Part shown: positions 16,284 to 24,557 of the stretch, one piece after another
Numbering within the stretch: position 1 is the first letter of the stretch
How the letters are laid out: each line of letters opens with the position of its first letter
Source: Symplocastrum torsivum CPER-KK1
GTDB taxonomy: Bacteria > Cyanobacteriota > Cyanobacteriia > Cyanobacteriales > Coleofasciculaceae
Reading direction: 5' to 3'
Assembly: GCA_019358875.1 (NCBI GenBank)
Contig: JAHHIF010000022.1
Span: forward strand, 51,403-115,402
Length of the DNA stretch: 64,000 bases
Position numbers and translations under genes: made by a program
Notes under the pieces: model-generated
The model's input: the letters and a program-made list of their open reading frames with translations, nothing else
What the model was told of the DNA's origin: nothing
The model's database searches: none

Positions 16284-18884
16284 ATGGCAAAACAGCTGAA
16301 CCTGCTTGCGACCGGTCAGGTCATCCCCACCGCCCTCCATGCGGAGATGCAACAGTCCTACCTTGAATACGCCATGAGTGTGATCGTTGGGCGGGCGCTA
16401 CCTGACGTTCGCGATGGTCTCAAGCCAGTGCATCGACGTATATTGTATGCGATGCATGAACTAGGTCTAACACCAGACCGACCATACCGCAAGTGTGCTC
16501 GTGTGGTTGGGGATGTTTTGGGAAAATATCACCCCCACGGTGACCAAGCCGTTTACGAGGCGTTGGTGCGCCTAGTACAAGACTTTTCCTCACGCTACCC
16601 TCTTCTCGCGGGTCATGGCAACTTCGGTTCGGTGGATAATGACCCACCTGCCGCCATGCGTTACACAGAAACGCGCTTGTCTGCTATCGGCAACGAAGCC
16701 TTACTTTCAGAAATTGGTGAGGCAACCGTTGATTTTATCGACAACTTTGATAGCTCTCAGCAAGAGCCAGTTGTGCTACCCTCTCAACTGCCAGTGCTAT
16801 TACTCAATGGCTGTTCTGGCATTGCGGTAGGCATGGCAACCAATGTTCCTCCCCACAACTTAGGGGAAGTAATCGATGGTTTAATTGCCCTGATTGACAA
16901 TCCTGATTTAGCAGATAAGAAATTGTGGCAATTAATTCCAGGACCAGACTTCCCCACAGGCGGCGAAATCGTTGAGCTATCTGGGATTCGCGAAGCCTAC
17001 AGCACAGGTCGCGGCAGTATTTTGGTGCGAGGTATTACCCAAGTTGAGGAGATTCAAAGCGGTCGTGGACGGCGACAACGGCGTAGTGCGATTGTAGTGA
17101 CAGAATTGCCTTACCAGGTAAATAAGGCAGGCTGGATTGAAAAAATTGCGGAACTGGTTAACCAAGGGCGTATTGATGGCATTGCCGACTTACGCGATGA
17201 AAGCGATCGCACCGGGATGCGCGTAGTTATAGAACTCAAACGAGATGCCACAACCAAAGATGTTCTCAGGCAGCTTCACAAGCAAACTGCCCTTTCCAGC
17301 AACTTTGGAGCGATTATGCTTGCCCTCGTGGATGGACAGCCGCGCCAGCTAACTCTACGGCAGTTGCTAGAGGAATTCCTACGCTTTAGAGAACAGACCC
17401 TCACACGGGAATACACCCATAAACTAGAGCAGGATGAACGACGCCTTCACATTGTTGAGGGGTTGCTTGCCTCTCTGCGATCGCTAGATACCGTTATTGA
17501 AATCTTGAGAAATGCTCCCGATGGCACGACAGCGAGGGATTCTCTCCAAACCCGGTTAAACATTAGCGAGGTTCAGGCAGATGCGATTCTTTCCATGCCC
17601 CTACGCCGTTTGACGGGTTTAGAGCAGCAAAAGCTACAGACAGAGTTTGATGAACTCACGGCAAGCATTGAGCTATACAGGCGCTTGCTCGATAACCGCA
17701 ACGAATTGCTCAAAGCCTTGAAGAAAGACTTGCGATCGCTAAAGCGCAAGTACGCCGACCCACGTCGCACGAAAATCCGACCGCTACCTCCTGAGACAGA
17801 GGAGAAAGGAAAGGAAGCAAAGGAAACACGTAGTGTACACAAAGGTAGTAACACAAAGGAGACTAAGAGTTCAAAAAGCAACACGGCTAAAACATCGTCC
17901 CCAACCCCAACCTCTAAGCCCCAGACCCCAAAGCCCGCCGAAGAAGAAGAAACTATTCTAGAATTTACGCTGCAAGGTCATGTACAACGGCAGCGTCCCA
18001 CAAACGAACAACAATCGAGACGCAGTGCCAGTCATAACGCTACAGCAACCCATAAGAAAGGGGATGACGTAGTTGTGGAGACTCATGCTACGGTCACACA
18101 AGCAGAATTAGTGGTCATTACCAATGGCGGCAAAGCCTATCCCATCAAAGTCCGGGATATTCCACCAGCAGCAGGGCGGCAGGCAGGAACTCCTCTAGAG
18201 AAGTTGCTGCCTGATGCAGCACAATCAGAGACGGTTGTGGCGCATTTCCTGATGCCTGAGAACAGCGAAAGCCAAACGTTAATTTTACTGACTCAGCAAG
18301 GGCGAGTTAAGCGTCTAGAGGTTTCTGAGTTGGCTAACCTTACGGCACGCGGAACAACGCTGATTAAGCTCAAGGATGACGATCGCTTGCACTATGTAAA
18401 CTTTGCTCAAACAGGTCAACAACTGGTGTTAGCGACCAGCAATGGACGAATATTGCGTTTTGAGGTGAATGACGAACAGTTGCCGCTTATGGGACGCACA
18501 GCTCAAGGTAACCAAGCTTTGCGCTTGAGCCGTCGAGAGCATCTGATTGGTTGTGCAACACTTGCTGTTGATGACCACCTCTTACTGGTTTCTGAACAGG
18601 GGTACAGAAAGCGCTTGCAAATTAGCGCCATCCGACGAGGAAATCGAGGTGCTCTTGGTACTCAAGCACTACAGTTTAAGACAGCTACAGATAGTTTGGT
18701 GGGTATAGCACCTGCTTTACCCAAGTCTGAAGTTGCATTGTTAACCAGTGCTGAGCGGGTGGTGATTTTACCGATAGATTCTGTTGAGGTAATGGGCAAA
18801 GATGGAACAGGCGATCGCATTCCTAAACTCAAGCCCGAAGAAAAAGTCATTTCTGTCACTGCAATGGAACTCTTGCAAAAATAG
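16284..18884 (+). CDS. Type IIA topoisomerase subunit A (GyrA/ParC paralogue)
   Basis: An 866-residue DNA breakage-reunion subunit. The N-terminal domain holds YLEYAMSVIVGRALPDVRDG, the DNA-gate helix HPHGDQAVYEAL and AAMRYTE with catalytic Tyr127. The coiled-coil tower ends near residue 500. A C-terminal beta-pinwheel follows. Two features are unusual: a charged, Ser/Thr/Pro/Lys-rich insert of about 70 residues (about 505-575) between tower and pinwheel, and no clear QRRGGKG GyrA box. At the quinolone-determining position equivalent to E. coli Ser83 there is Gln88. Cyanobacteria usually have two such paralogues; this one looks like the second (ParC-like) type, so the exact name is left open. 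The last codons lie in a repeat element. Confidence 0.9.
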   Translation: MAKQLNLLATGQVIPTALHAEMQQSYLEYAMSVIVGRALPDVRDGLKPVHRRILYAMHELGLTPDRPYRKCARVVGDVLGKYHPHGDQAVYEALVRLVQDFSSRYPLLAGHGNFGSVDNDPPAAMRYTETRLSAIGNEALLSEIGEATVDFIDNFDSSQQEPVVLPSQLPVLLLNGCSGIAVGMATNVPPHNLGEVIDGLIALIDNPDLADKKLWQLIPGPDFPTGGEIVELSGIREAYSTGRGSILVRGITQVEEIQSGRGRRQRRSAIVVTELPYQVNKAGWIEKIAELVNQGRIDGIADLRDESDRTGMRVVIELKRDATTKDVLRQLHKQTALSSNFGAIMLALVDGQPRQLTLRQLLEEFLRFREQTLTREYTHKLEQDERRLHIVEGLLASLRSLDTVIEILRNAPDGTTARDSLQTRLNISEVQADAILSMPLRRLTGLEQQKLQTEFDELTASIELYRRLLDNRNELLKALKKDLRSLKRKYADPRRTKIRPLPPETEEKGKEAKETRSVHKGSNTKETKSSKSNTAKTSSPTPTSKPQTPKPAEEEETILEFTLQGHVQRQRPTNEQQSRRSASHNATATHKKGDDVVVETHATVTQAELVVITNGGKAYPIKVRDIPPAAGRQAGTPLEKLLPDAAQSETVVAHFLMPENSESQTLILLTQQGRVKRLEVSELANLTARGTTLIKLKDDDRLHYVNFAQTGQQLVLATSNGRILRFEVNDEQLPLMGRTAQGNQALRLSRREHLIGCATLAVDDHLLLVSEQGYRKRLQISAIRRGNRGALGTQALQFKTATDSLVGIAPALPKSEVALLTSAERVVILPIDSVEVMGKDGTGDRIPKLKPEEKVISVTAMELLQK

Positions 18885-18985
18885 CTAGGACGGGCTTTTC
18901 AGCCCATCCCACTCATAGTCATTTTTTCTTGTGGGGTAGGCGTCCCGCCTGCCCAAAAATTTGATGAAAAAGACTTTTGCAAGAG
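18870..18985 (+). mobile_element. MITE-like element overlapping the topoisomerase stop
   Basis: A 116-bp segment is bounded by perfect 11-bp inverted repeats CTCTTGCAAAA and TTTTGCAAGAG. Inside, about 96 bp starting AATAGCTAGGACGGGC match the copy at 53771-53867 with only a few differences. The left end covers the last five codons and the stop of the topoisomerase gene. An internal GGGCTTTTCAGCCC hairpin may act as its terminator. No target duplication is evident. Confidence 0.7.
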
Positions 18986-19104
18986 ACGACCATGAGCCTT
19001 TGCTCACGAACCTTGCGATGAAAATAGGTATAGGAACGATTTAGCGTTGTTTCAGCCTCCATTTTCAAGACAGGTCTAATGGAGTCTGGTAAAAAGCACA
19101 GAAG

Positions 19105-20283
19105 TTAAAAGAAATCTGGCATCCAAGGAGATGCACCAGCAAACAGTTTGGTAGCTGTGACACATGCTGTTTCTGTCGCCTCCAGTTGCCCTACAAGCTG
19201 CAATTGATGGGCTGTAAACAAGCCTGTATAAAGTGGTGCTAATCCCCCTACATTTAGCTTCAACTCACCCTTTCCCCCTGGAGTAACTTCACCACGTCCA
19301 TTCGAGACGGACAGGATAAATTTACCGTTGTTTTCGGGTAGTAAATTGTCTTGGACTTCTAGATGTAGTTCAGTTTGAATTCCCAGTGGATAACCTCGCT
19401 TTTCCAGCGCCTTCCTCACATCAACCACTCGTAGGAACCAACGTTGTACTGAGCAAATTTTGGCGGTTTGCTCTGGCAACAGCAAAGTTAGAGGGTCAAC
19501 TATTGACCCACGCCATCGAACTTTTTGGATTTGAGAGCGATGATCATTAAGGAATGCCCACAAGCTCCGTGCAGCAGCCGTTGTTAAAACAACCCAATCC
19601 CGAATCCGTAGGATAGAGCCATCTTCTGTTTGGTGCGGAGTAAAGATAACGTAGCCTTCGGGTTGGTCGGCTGAACCAATGAGATAGGTGTAAACGGCTT
19701 CTTTCTCGTCCGGCTTAGTGATTCCCTGCCAAATTGCTTGATGCCGATCTAGATATCCATTGGTAAGTTTAGCTTGCTGCTGATAGAGCGATCGCAAAAC
19801 CTCCTGATTGAGGTCAGTCACAGGGTGTAAAGGTAGCAAACGCTCCTTAAGCTGAATACTTTCAGTAGGAATTTCCCAAGCGCAATAGCTGCCGCCTTGC
19901 TCATATCCCGCTTTCCGGTACAAGCGTTGAGTGGCTGGATAAAGAGCAGAGATTGGTACTCCATTAGCATGGAGTTCTTTGAGGGTGTGCTGCAATAGTG
20001 CGATCGCAGCCCCTGAACCCCGGTATTCGGGCGCGATGCCAACCGATGCAATTCCTGCCATTGGCACGCACTCAGTCCCAAACCACTGACCCATCGGGAT
20101 AATTGCTAGCCCACCAGCAAGCTGCCCTGCTCGATGTATGGTACGAAAGTTTTTCAAGCCAATGCGGTTGAAGTAAGGCTCACTACTGCCGGGTGGGCTA
20201 TTGAAGCACTGGTCAAGAGTAGTCCCAAGCGGCTGAGCGTCTTCTGCGTTAGAAACATTGTCGTATTCAAATTGAGGTGTCAT
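19105..20283 (-). CDS. GNAT acetyltransferase, Eis-like
   Basis: An Eis-type protein of about 392 residues, with two tandem GNAT-fold regions and an SCP2-like C-terminal domain. The acetyl-CoA motif GIAPEYRGSGAAIALL is at about residues 82-97, and the segment ISALYPATQRLYRKAGYEQG that follows is typical of Eis. The C-terminal part reads FILSVSNGRGEVTPGG. Family members acetylate aminoglycosides, polyamines or protein lysines; the substrate here is unknown. The ATG at 20283 (MTPQFEYDN) is preferred to a GTG four codons earlier; neither has a strong ribosome-binding site. It stands alone. Confidence 0.82.
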   Translation of the reverse strand: MTPQFEYDNVSNAEDAQPLGTTLDQCFNSPPGSSEPYFNRIGLKNFRTIHRAGQLAGGLAIIPMGQWFGTECVPMAGIASVGIAPEYRGSGAAIALLQHTLKELHANGVPISALYPATQRLYRKAGYEQGGSYCAWEIPTESIQLKERLLPLHPVTDLNQEVLRSLYQQQAKLTNGYLDRHQAIWQGITKPDEKEAVYTYLIGSADQPEGYVIFTPHQTEDGSILRIRDWVVLTTAAARSLWAFLNDHRSQIQKVRWRGSIVDPLTLLLPEQTAKICSVQRWFLRVVDVRKALEKRGYPLGIQTELHLEVQDNLLPENNGKFILSVSNGRGEVTPGGKGELKLNVGGLAPLYTGLFTAHQLQLVGQLEATETACVTATKLFAGASPWMPDFF

Positions 20284-20586
20284 ATCATCTACCACTCAGC
20301 GGCACAGAACTCTCCCTAGAGTAGGACGAGCGATGATGGAACTACTTCACCCGATTGACTCATCCGGTTGATTGATATACCGTGCCTTGTCCGTTATCAC
20401 TCTTGTGGCTTTTTAAAGAGTTATTAGTTGTTCATTTATAGCTTGAGAGGGTCAACCGGAAGATCAGGAATTCAGCTAGGGGAAGGTGATCACATTTACC
20501 TGGTTTTTGGGATTAATTAAGAGGATGGGAAAGTTGAGCCTGAGAACGTAACTTTGCCCAGTGATTCATCTAACTTCCAACTATAA

Positions 20587-20847
20587 ATGGTTATCTTACT
20601 CAAGCTCTTGATTTTTCTATCGGCTTCGGCGGCTGGATGGCTTGTTTGGTATGTGATCAGTCAAAAGAAGCGCCCAACCTCTCACAAAGCCTCTCCATAT
20701 TTGGCAAAGGAACTACTGATTTTAGTGAACGGGGATACTAACACCGCTAGACGTTTACTGAGAAACATCAATCGTACTAATCCAGGTCGTTCGGTCGATT
20801 GGTGTTTGGAAAAGGTGATTCTCGATTTGGAACGTGATCGGCGTTGA
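20587..20847 (+). CDS. Small membrane-anchored conserved protein
   Basis: An 86-residue protein with one N-terminal transmembrane helix (LLKLLIFLSASAAGWLVWYVI) and a soluble basic tail ending ARRLLRNINRTNPGRSVDW plus WCLEKVILDLERDRR. It has the look of a small cyanobacterial conserved hypothetical protein, but I cannot name a function. It begins at an ATG preceded by an AT-rich leader. The downstream region contains a gene remnant and a MITE. Confidence 0.65.
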   Translation: MVILLKLLIFLSASAAGWLVWYVISQKKRPTSHKASPYLAKELLILVNGDTNTARRLLRNINRTNPGRSVDWCLEKVILDLERDRR

Positions 20848-20954
20848 TTAGCGGCGGCAAAACTCACACATAGATAGAACATTCCGCAAACGCGATCGCA
20901 TTCATTACCTTCAGATACTGATTACAGAAGCAGTTACTTAGGGAGTCAAACATC

Positions 20955-21020
20955 ATGAAAGGCGATCACATCTACATTTTGCGCGAGAAGAACATACTGA
21001 CTTACCAGCATCAACAGTAA
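20955..21020 (+). pseudogene. Possible remnant of an LRAT-like (NC domain) gene
   Basis: A 21-codon frame starts MKGDHIYILREKN and then stops. MKGDHIY is typical of the opening of LRAT/NC-domain proteins (GDHIYV...YTHHG), but nothing after it matches. A second GDHIY sequence followed by a stop lies at about 20486. Downstream, an unstarted frame reading ISRGDRFFPGFQIRRIV runs to a TAG at the border of the MITE. The stretch 20848-21113 therefore looks like decayed coding DNA. Confidence is low. Confidence 0.3.
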
Positions 21021-21113
21021 CACGCCATATCTAGAGGCGATCGCTTCTTTCCAGGCTTTCAAATTCGGCGTATCGTTAATGTTGAAGAGGAAAATTGTGG
21101 TGCTTTACCAATT

Positions 21114-21203
21114 TAGGACTTACACGCAAGCCCCATATCTGGTAGGGGCGCAGCTGTGCGCCTCTACAAATGGTGTTTCAAGGGTGGATTTGCGTAAGTC
21201 CTG
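21114..21203 (+). mobile_element. MITE-like element, AGGACTTACGCA family, copy 1
   Basis: A 90-bp element with ends TAGGACTTACACG and the inverted TGCGTAAGTCCTG (one extra base in the left arm). It is flanked by a 5-bp direct repeat CAATT (21109-21113 and 21204-21208). The interior, with CCCCATATCTGGTAGGGGCG and a GC-rich palindrome, is nearly identical to the copy inside hepT at 60780-60871. It encodes no transposase. Confidence 0.85.
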
Positions 21204-21319
21204 CAATTGATAGCCAAAATAGCAATATCCGAACAAATAAAACTAACTCAAGAGATGTTTAGATCTATTGAGTTAACCTTTGCATTCTTAGCAGTAAAGG
21301 TTTTAGCTATTTATACTAA

Positions 21320-21393
21320 TCGGAGCGGCGGGATTTGAACCCACGACCCCCACTACCCCAAAGTGGTGCGCTACCAAGCTGCGCTACGCCCCG
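21320..21393 (-). tRNA. tRNA-Pro (anticodon GGG)
   Basis: On the minus strand a 74-nt cloverleaf can be drawn. The acceptor arms CGGGGCG and CGCTCCG pair with one G-T wobble, the anticodon stem CCACT/AGTGG encloses loop TTGGGGT (anticodon GGG), and the T-arm is GTGGG-TTCAAAT-CCCGC. The discriminator is A and CCA is not encoded. Confidence 0.93.
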
Positions 21394-21440
21394 GACACAT
21401 CTAATCAGAATATCATAAGACTTGTCATTAAAACAACTAT

Positions 21441-21806
21441 CTAAAATACTTTCAGCGACTGAGCGGCTTGAACTAAATCTGGAACAGATTGAGGAAGCCA
21501 ACTCCCCTCACAACGGCGTCCAGTATTCAAGATGAAACGCAGCATATAGGAATTGGGATAGCCTTCTGCTTCCATCCAGAGCAAGTCACTTTCTACCTCG
21601 CAAGCAATTTTCTCCTCATCCATCAACTCGCTTGCCATCTGGCTCATGGTTTGGGCGAGTTGCCCTAGCAATTGGCAAAAGTCGTCTAATTCCGCCTCTG
21701 TTAACTCAATTGCCCAGTCATCTCCACCAACTAAACCGTGATAGTCAGTCGCTTTCGGGTTCCAGCCAAGACGCCAACCAGCGCCTTTTTTGACTAAACG
21801 TTCCAT
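21441..21806 (-). CDS. DUF1818 family protein
   Basis: A 121-residue protein that matches the cyanobacterial/plastid DUF1818 family. It opens ERLVKKGAGWRLGWNP and has GGDDWAIELTEAELDDFCQL and LLWMEAEGYPNSYMLRFIL. The family is widely conserved in cyanobacteria but its function is not established. It lies downstream of rpoZ and a secreted protein on the same strand, an order often seen in this phylum, which hints at a housekeeping role. No signal peptide or membrane segment is visible. The stop is 48 nt before the tRNA-Pro gene. Confidence 0.85.
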   Translation of the reverse strand: MERLVKKGAGWRLGWNPKATDYHGLVGGDDWAIELTEAELDDFCQLLGQLAQTMSQMASELMDEEKIACEVESDLLWMEAEGYPNSYMLRFILNTGRRCEGSWLPQSVPDLVQAAQSLKVF

Positions 21807-21859
21807 AAAGTCCTCGCCATAGCGACTGAGTAAACTAACTGCACGCTCCTACGACAGTG

Positions 21860-22501
21860 CTAAGGCATAAGCAATCGAGCATCTCCCGGTTGAGGGAGTG
21901 ACGGCGTAGTTGCAGGATTAGTCGTTGTTGCTGGTGGTTTAGGTGAGGCTGTTGGTGCCGAGGCTGGTGTTTCGTTGGTAGTGTTGGGAGTGAAGACACT
22001 GACGAGGGCATCAATCAAAGCATCCCGTTCAGCACGAGTTAGCTTTTCAATCACAGCGCGATCGCTTTCCATCGGATTTTCCCGTAAAGTTGTAGCACCG
22101 GGATATGCCGATTCCACTAGATACTCATGCGCTCCCAAATAGTCCGCTAACGTCAGCTTCCAATCAAAACGGAAATTGGGAGGACGGCTTTTCACATAGA
22201 TGTGATATCGAATTAGGCGACTCACCAACGTATTCTCCGACGCTACCGCACCCGTCTCTTTACTGACATACTGGTTTTCCAAAGGCAAGTTCGGTAAGCG
22301 TTCATACACTTGCCGCCACGCATCCTGGGATCTAAAAGGCTGAGCAGTAGCTGAGTCTGAGCCAATCCAGTTAAAAATACCTGAATCCTTTACCTCAGCC
22401 TTCCCCAGAAAAAAACAGAAGCCAGTTAGCGTGGCAAGGGTCAAGTGCAGTGTAAGCCGGAGTGGTTTACCTTTTCGTATCGCTTTGAGCATTTTGGGCA
22501 C
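21860..22501 (-). CDS. Secreted conserved protein of unknown function
   Basis: A 213-residue protein with a basic N terminus and one hydrophobic segment (LTLHLTLATLTGFCFFLG), probably a signal peptide or anchor. The core (residues 60-160) is polar and includes WRQVYERLPNLPLENQYVS and RLIRYHIYVKSRPPNFRFDW. The last 50 residues are Pro/Thr/Ala-rich and probably disordered. I do not recognise a catalytic motif. The frame starts at GTG 22501, with an ATG three codons later as an equal alternative. It lies between rpoZ and the DUF1818 gene on the same strand and is probably co-transcribed with them. Confidence 0.75.
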   Translation of the reverse strand: MPKMLKAIRKGKPLRLTLHLTLATLTGFCFFLGKAEVKDSGIFNWIGSDSATAQPFRSQDAWRQVYERLPNLPLENQYVSKETGAVASENTLVSRLIRYHIYVKSRPPNFRFDWKLTLADYLGAHEYLVESAYPGATTLRENPMESDRAVIEKLTRAERDALIDALVSVFTPNTTNETPASAPTASPKPPATTTNPATTPSLPQPGDARLLMP

Positions 22502-22546
22502 GAGAGCGATTGTTCAATCTTCCAAAGCTAGGGTTACTTTAATCGT

Positions 22547-22777
22547 CTAATCACCAATAATTTCTGGTTGTGTCAGTTCATCAGACATCTCAATGATTGC
22601 CCGCAGCACGGGCTTCATCATCGGGTCATCAATATTTTCAAAATCTTCATAGCGGCGGCGTTTTGCACGATTTGCCACTTGCACGGTAATCCGATAACGA
22701 TTGGAAGCTGCACCGATTAGCTCCTCAGCGCGGTGCATAATTTGGCTTGAGTCGAACTGATAACGCTTATGCAGCAT
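22547..22777 (-). CDS. rpoZ: RNA polymerase omega subunit
   Basis: A 76-residue protein of the size and type of cyanobacterial omega. The segment QIMHRAEELIGAASNRYRIT followed by VQVANRAKRRR is the family hallmark, with AIIEMSDE near the end. Omega binds beta-prime and assists polymerase assembly; in cyanobacteria it also affects sigma factor recruitment. The ATG start gives the usual MLHKRYQFDSSQIM. It is the first gene of a minus-strand group with the secreted protein and the DUF1818 protein. Confidence 0.93.
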   Translation of the reverse strand: MLHKRYQFDSSQIMHRAEELIGAASNRYRITVQVANRAKRRRYEDFENIDDPMMKPVLRAIIEMSDELTQPEIIGD

Positions 22778-23275
22778 AAGTTGTTGTGGAGATTGTGAGT
22801 CAGGGAGAATGCAACTAGCAATTAGCTATTCGGTTTTAGGGACTAACGGCAGATTGCATCCTCCAGTTTAACAGCATTGACGTTGGCTCAGCTTGGCACG
22901 GCTTTTTAACAGAAAGCAAAGCTCTCTATAAAAATAGAGCCAGGAAAAAAAAGATTTGATGAAGTTCGCGCTATCCCAGATGCATGACTTGAGGATTACG
23001 TCAATAATTTAGAGGCAGGTATTTGGGGAGGCAAAAACTAAAAAGCTCGGTCTGATAATGGTTTCGGAGCTAGTGCTACTTCTGGTTTGGAAAGGTCTAA
23101 AAACGATAAGCTCTCTTCGACATCCTGACGCTCTTGGCTGGGCGATCGCATTTAAGAAAAACCTGCCTAAATGAAGAGCCATCAATTGTCTTTAAGGGCA
23201 GATAATGGCGTACCATTATGGAAATTTGTAAATATGTCGAGTTGTTAACAATCAACTGACTAGGTACTATTGTCT
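22778..23275. other. Intergenic region between divergent rpoZ and GDSL genes
   Basis: No gene is seen in this roughly 500-bp divergent region. It contains one HIP1 octamer near 23142 and AT-rich promoter-like sequence on both flanks. No clear operator or structured RNA was recognised. Confidence 0.5.
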
Positions 23276-23986
23276 ATGCAAACACTTGTTGCTTCTAGCT
23301 TTCAGCCATTCCATCAAACCCATTGCCAGCCCCTAAAGCTAGTTGTTCTAGGAGATAGCCTCATTTATGGATTTGGTGACCCAGAAGGCGGCGGTTGGGT
23401 AGAGCGACTGCGACGCCAGTGGATGTTACCCGATAGTCCCGGTCATGTTCTTTACAATCTCGGTGTCCGAGGTGACGGCGTAAAGCAAGTACAAGAGCGT
23501 GTTGAACAAGAGTTTCGCCACCGTGGTGAACTAAAAAACCGTGTTCCCGATGCAATCATCCTTTCTGTAGGTGTAAATGATTCAGCACGTCTTGGACGAC
23601 CTAACGGACGGAACTACACAGAATTTGGCACGTTCCAGGCAGAACTCGAAAACTTACTAGACCAAGCACAGCGTCTGTGTCCGGTGTTTTTTGTGGGAAT
23701 GGTGCCAGTGGATGAGGCGAAGATGCCATTTCTCGATTGTTTTTACTACAATCACGCTGATCAGTACAGCTACAAAGAAGCAACCCGCATCGCTTGTCAG
23801 AGGCGCAAAATTCCTTACCTCGATATTTTTGATACCTGGAAGGCGCGTGGGACAGATTGGTGCCTCAAGCAACTCTCTTCAGATGGTCTTCATCCTAATG
23901 TGGCTGGATACAAAGCCCTATTACAGGATGTCCTGACTTGGCAAGCCTTATCCGAACTCGCTACGCCAAGCTTAGCGACAGCCTAA
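23276..23986 (+). CDS. GDSL/SGNH-family hydrolase
   Basis: A 236-residue esterase/lipase-type hydrolase. Block I is VVLGDSLIYGFGD (nucleophile Ser), block II has NLGVRGDG, block III is SVGVNDSAR, and block V is SSDGLHPNVAGY with the catalytic Asp and His. All SGNH residues are present, so it should be active. The substrate may be an acyl ester of a lipid, polysaccharide or small metabolite. No signal peptide is seen, so it is probably cytoplasmic. An ATG at 23276 is chosen over a TTG two codons upstream. Its last 15 bases overlap the end of the convergent pentapeptide gene. Confidence 0.88.
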   Translation: MQTLVASSFQPFHQTHCQPLKLVVLGDSLIYGFGDPEGGGWVERLRRQWMLPDSPGHVLYNLGVRGDGVKQVQERVEQEFRHRGELKNRVPDAIILSVGVNDSARLGRPNGRNYTEFGTFQAELENLLDQAQRLCPVFFVGMVPVDEAKMPFLDCFYYNHADQYSYKEATRIACQRRKIPYLDIFDTWKARGTDWCLKQLSSDGLHPNVAGYKALLQDVLTWQALSELATPSLATA

Positions 23987-24511
23987 ACTTTCCCGCGTCG
24001 AGACACCCGTTACTGGATTTACACCACTGGCGCGATCGCAAAGTAGAGAAACTTGATAGCGGTCAATAATCGCATCCGTAAAATCTGCACCAGTAATCTC
24101 GGCATCATAAAAGCGAGTGCGCGTCATCGTCGCTTCCGTAAAAATGGCGTTGGTCATCTTGGCATTGTCCAACGTCACCCGATCTACCAGTGCGCCAGTA
24201 AGATTTGCTCCCTCTAAGTTTGCGCCGAGTAGCACTCCCATTGTCAGGATAGCGTTAGTGAGGTCAGAGCCTTGGAAGTTAGTACCTCGCATCTCCGCTG
24301 ACACGAAAACTGAACCGACTAAATCAAGGTTTGAAAAGTCGCGGTTGTTTAAATTGGTATTGGTGTAGTTAATGCGACTCTCTTGAGCATAGGCAGGAGT
24401 AGCGCTTAGTAGTACCCATAACCATGCCAGACCGAGAACTAAGATTAGTCCCAGTAAACGTTTTAAGAAGGTCTTAATCGCTTTAAAATCAAAAAGTTTG
24501 AACAGTAGCAT
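23972..24511 (-). CDS. Pentapeptide-repeat protein, exported/lumenal
   Basis: A protein of about 179 residues with an N-terminal hydrophobic segment (LLGLILVLGLAWLWVLLS) and a signal-peptidase-like ATPAYAQES site. About 15 pentapeptide repeats of the A(D/N)LxX type follow (NLNNRDFSNLDLVG, ANLEGANLTGALVD). The right-handed beta-helix is followed by a Cys-containing tail (LLCDRASG...LGCR), as in the thylakoid-lumen pentapeptide proteins of cyanobacteria and chloroplasts. The open frame starts at a TTG seven codons earlier, but ATG is more likely. Its function is unknown. It converges on and overlaps the GDSL gene by 15 bp. Confidence 0.82.
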   Translation of the reverse strand: MLLFKLFDFKAIKTFLKRLLGLILVLGLAWLWVLLSATPAYAQESRINYTNTNLNNRDFSNLDLVGSVFVSAEMRGTNFQGSDLTNAILTMGVLLGANLEGANLTGALVDRVTLDNAKMTNAIFTEATMTRTRFYDAEITGADFTDAIIDRYQVSLLCDRASGVNPVTGVSTRESLGCR

Positions 24512-24557
24512 TCTTCTTAGGTGCAAACTCAACTATGGGTAAGGCAGTAATTTAAAA

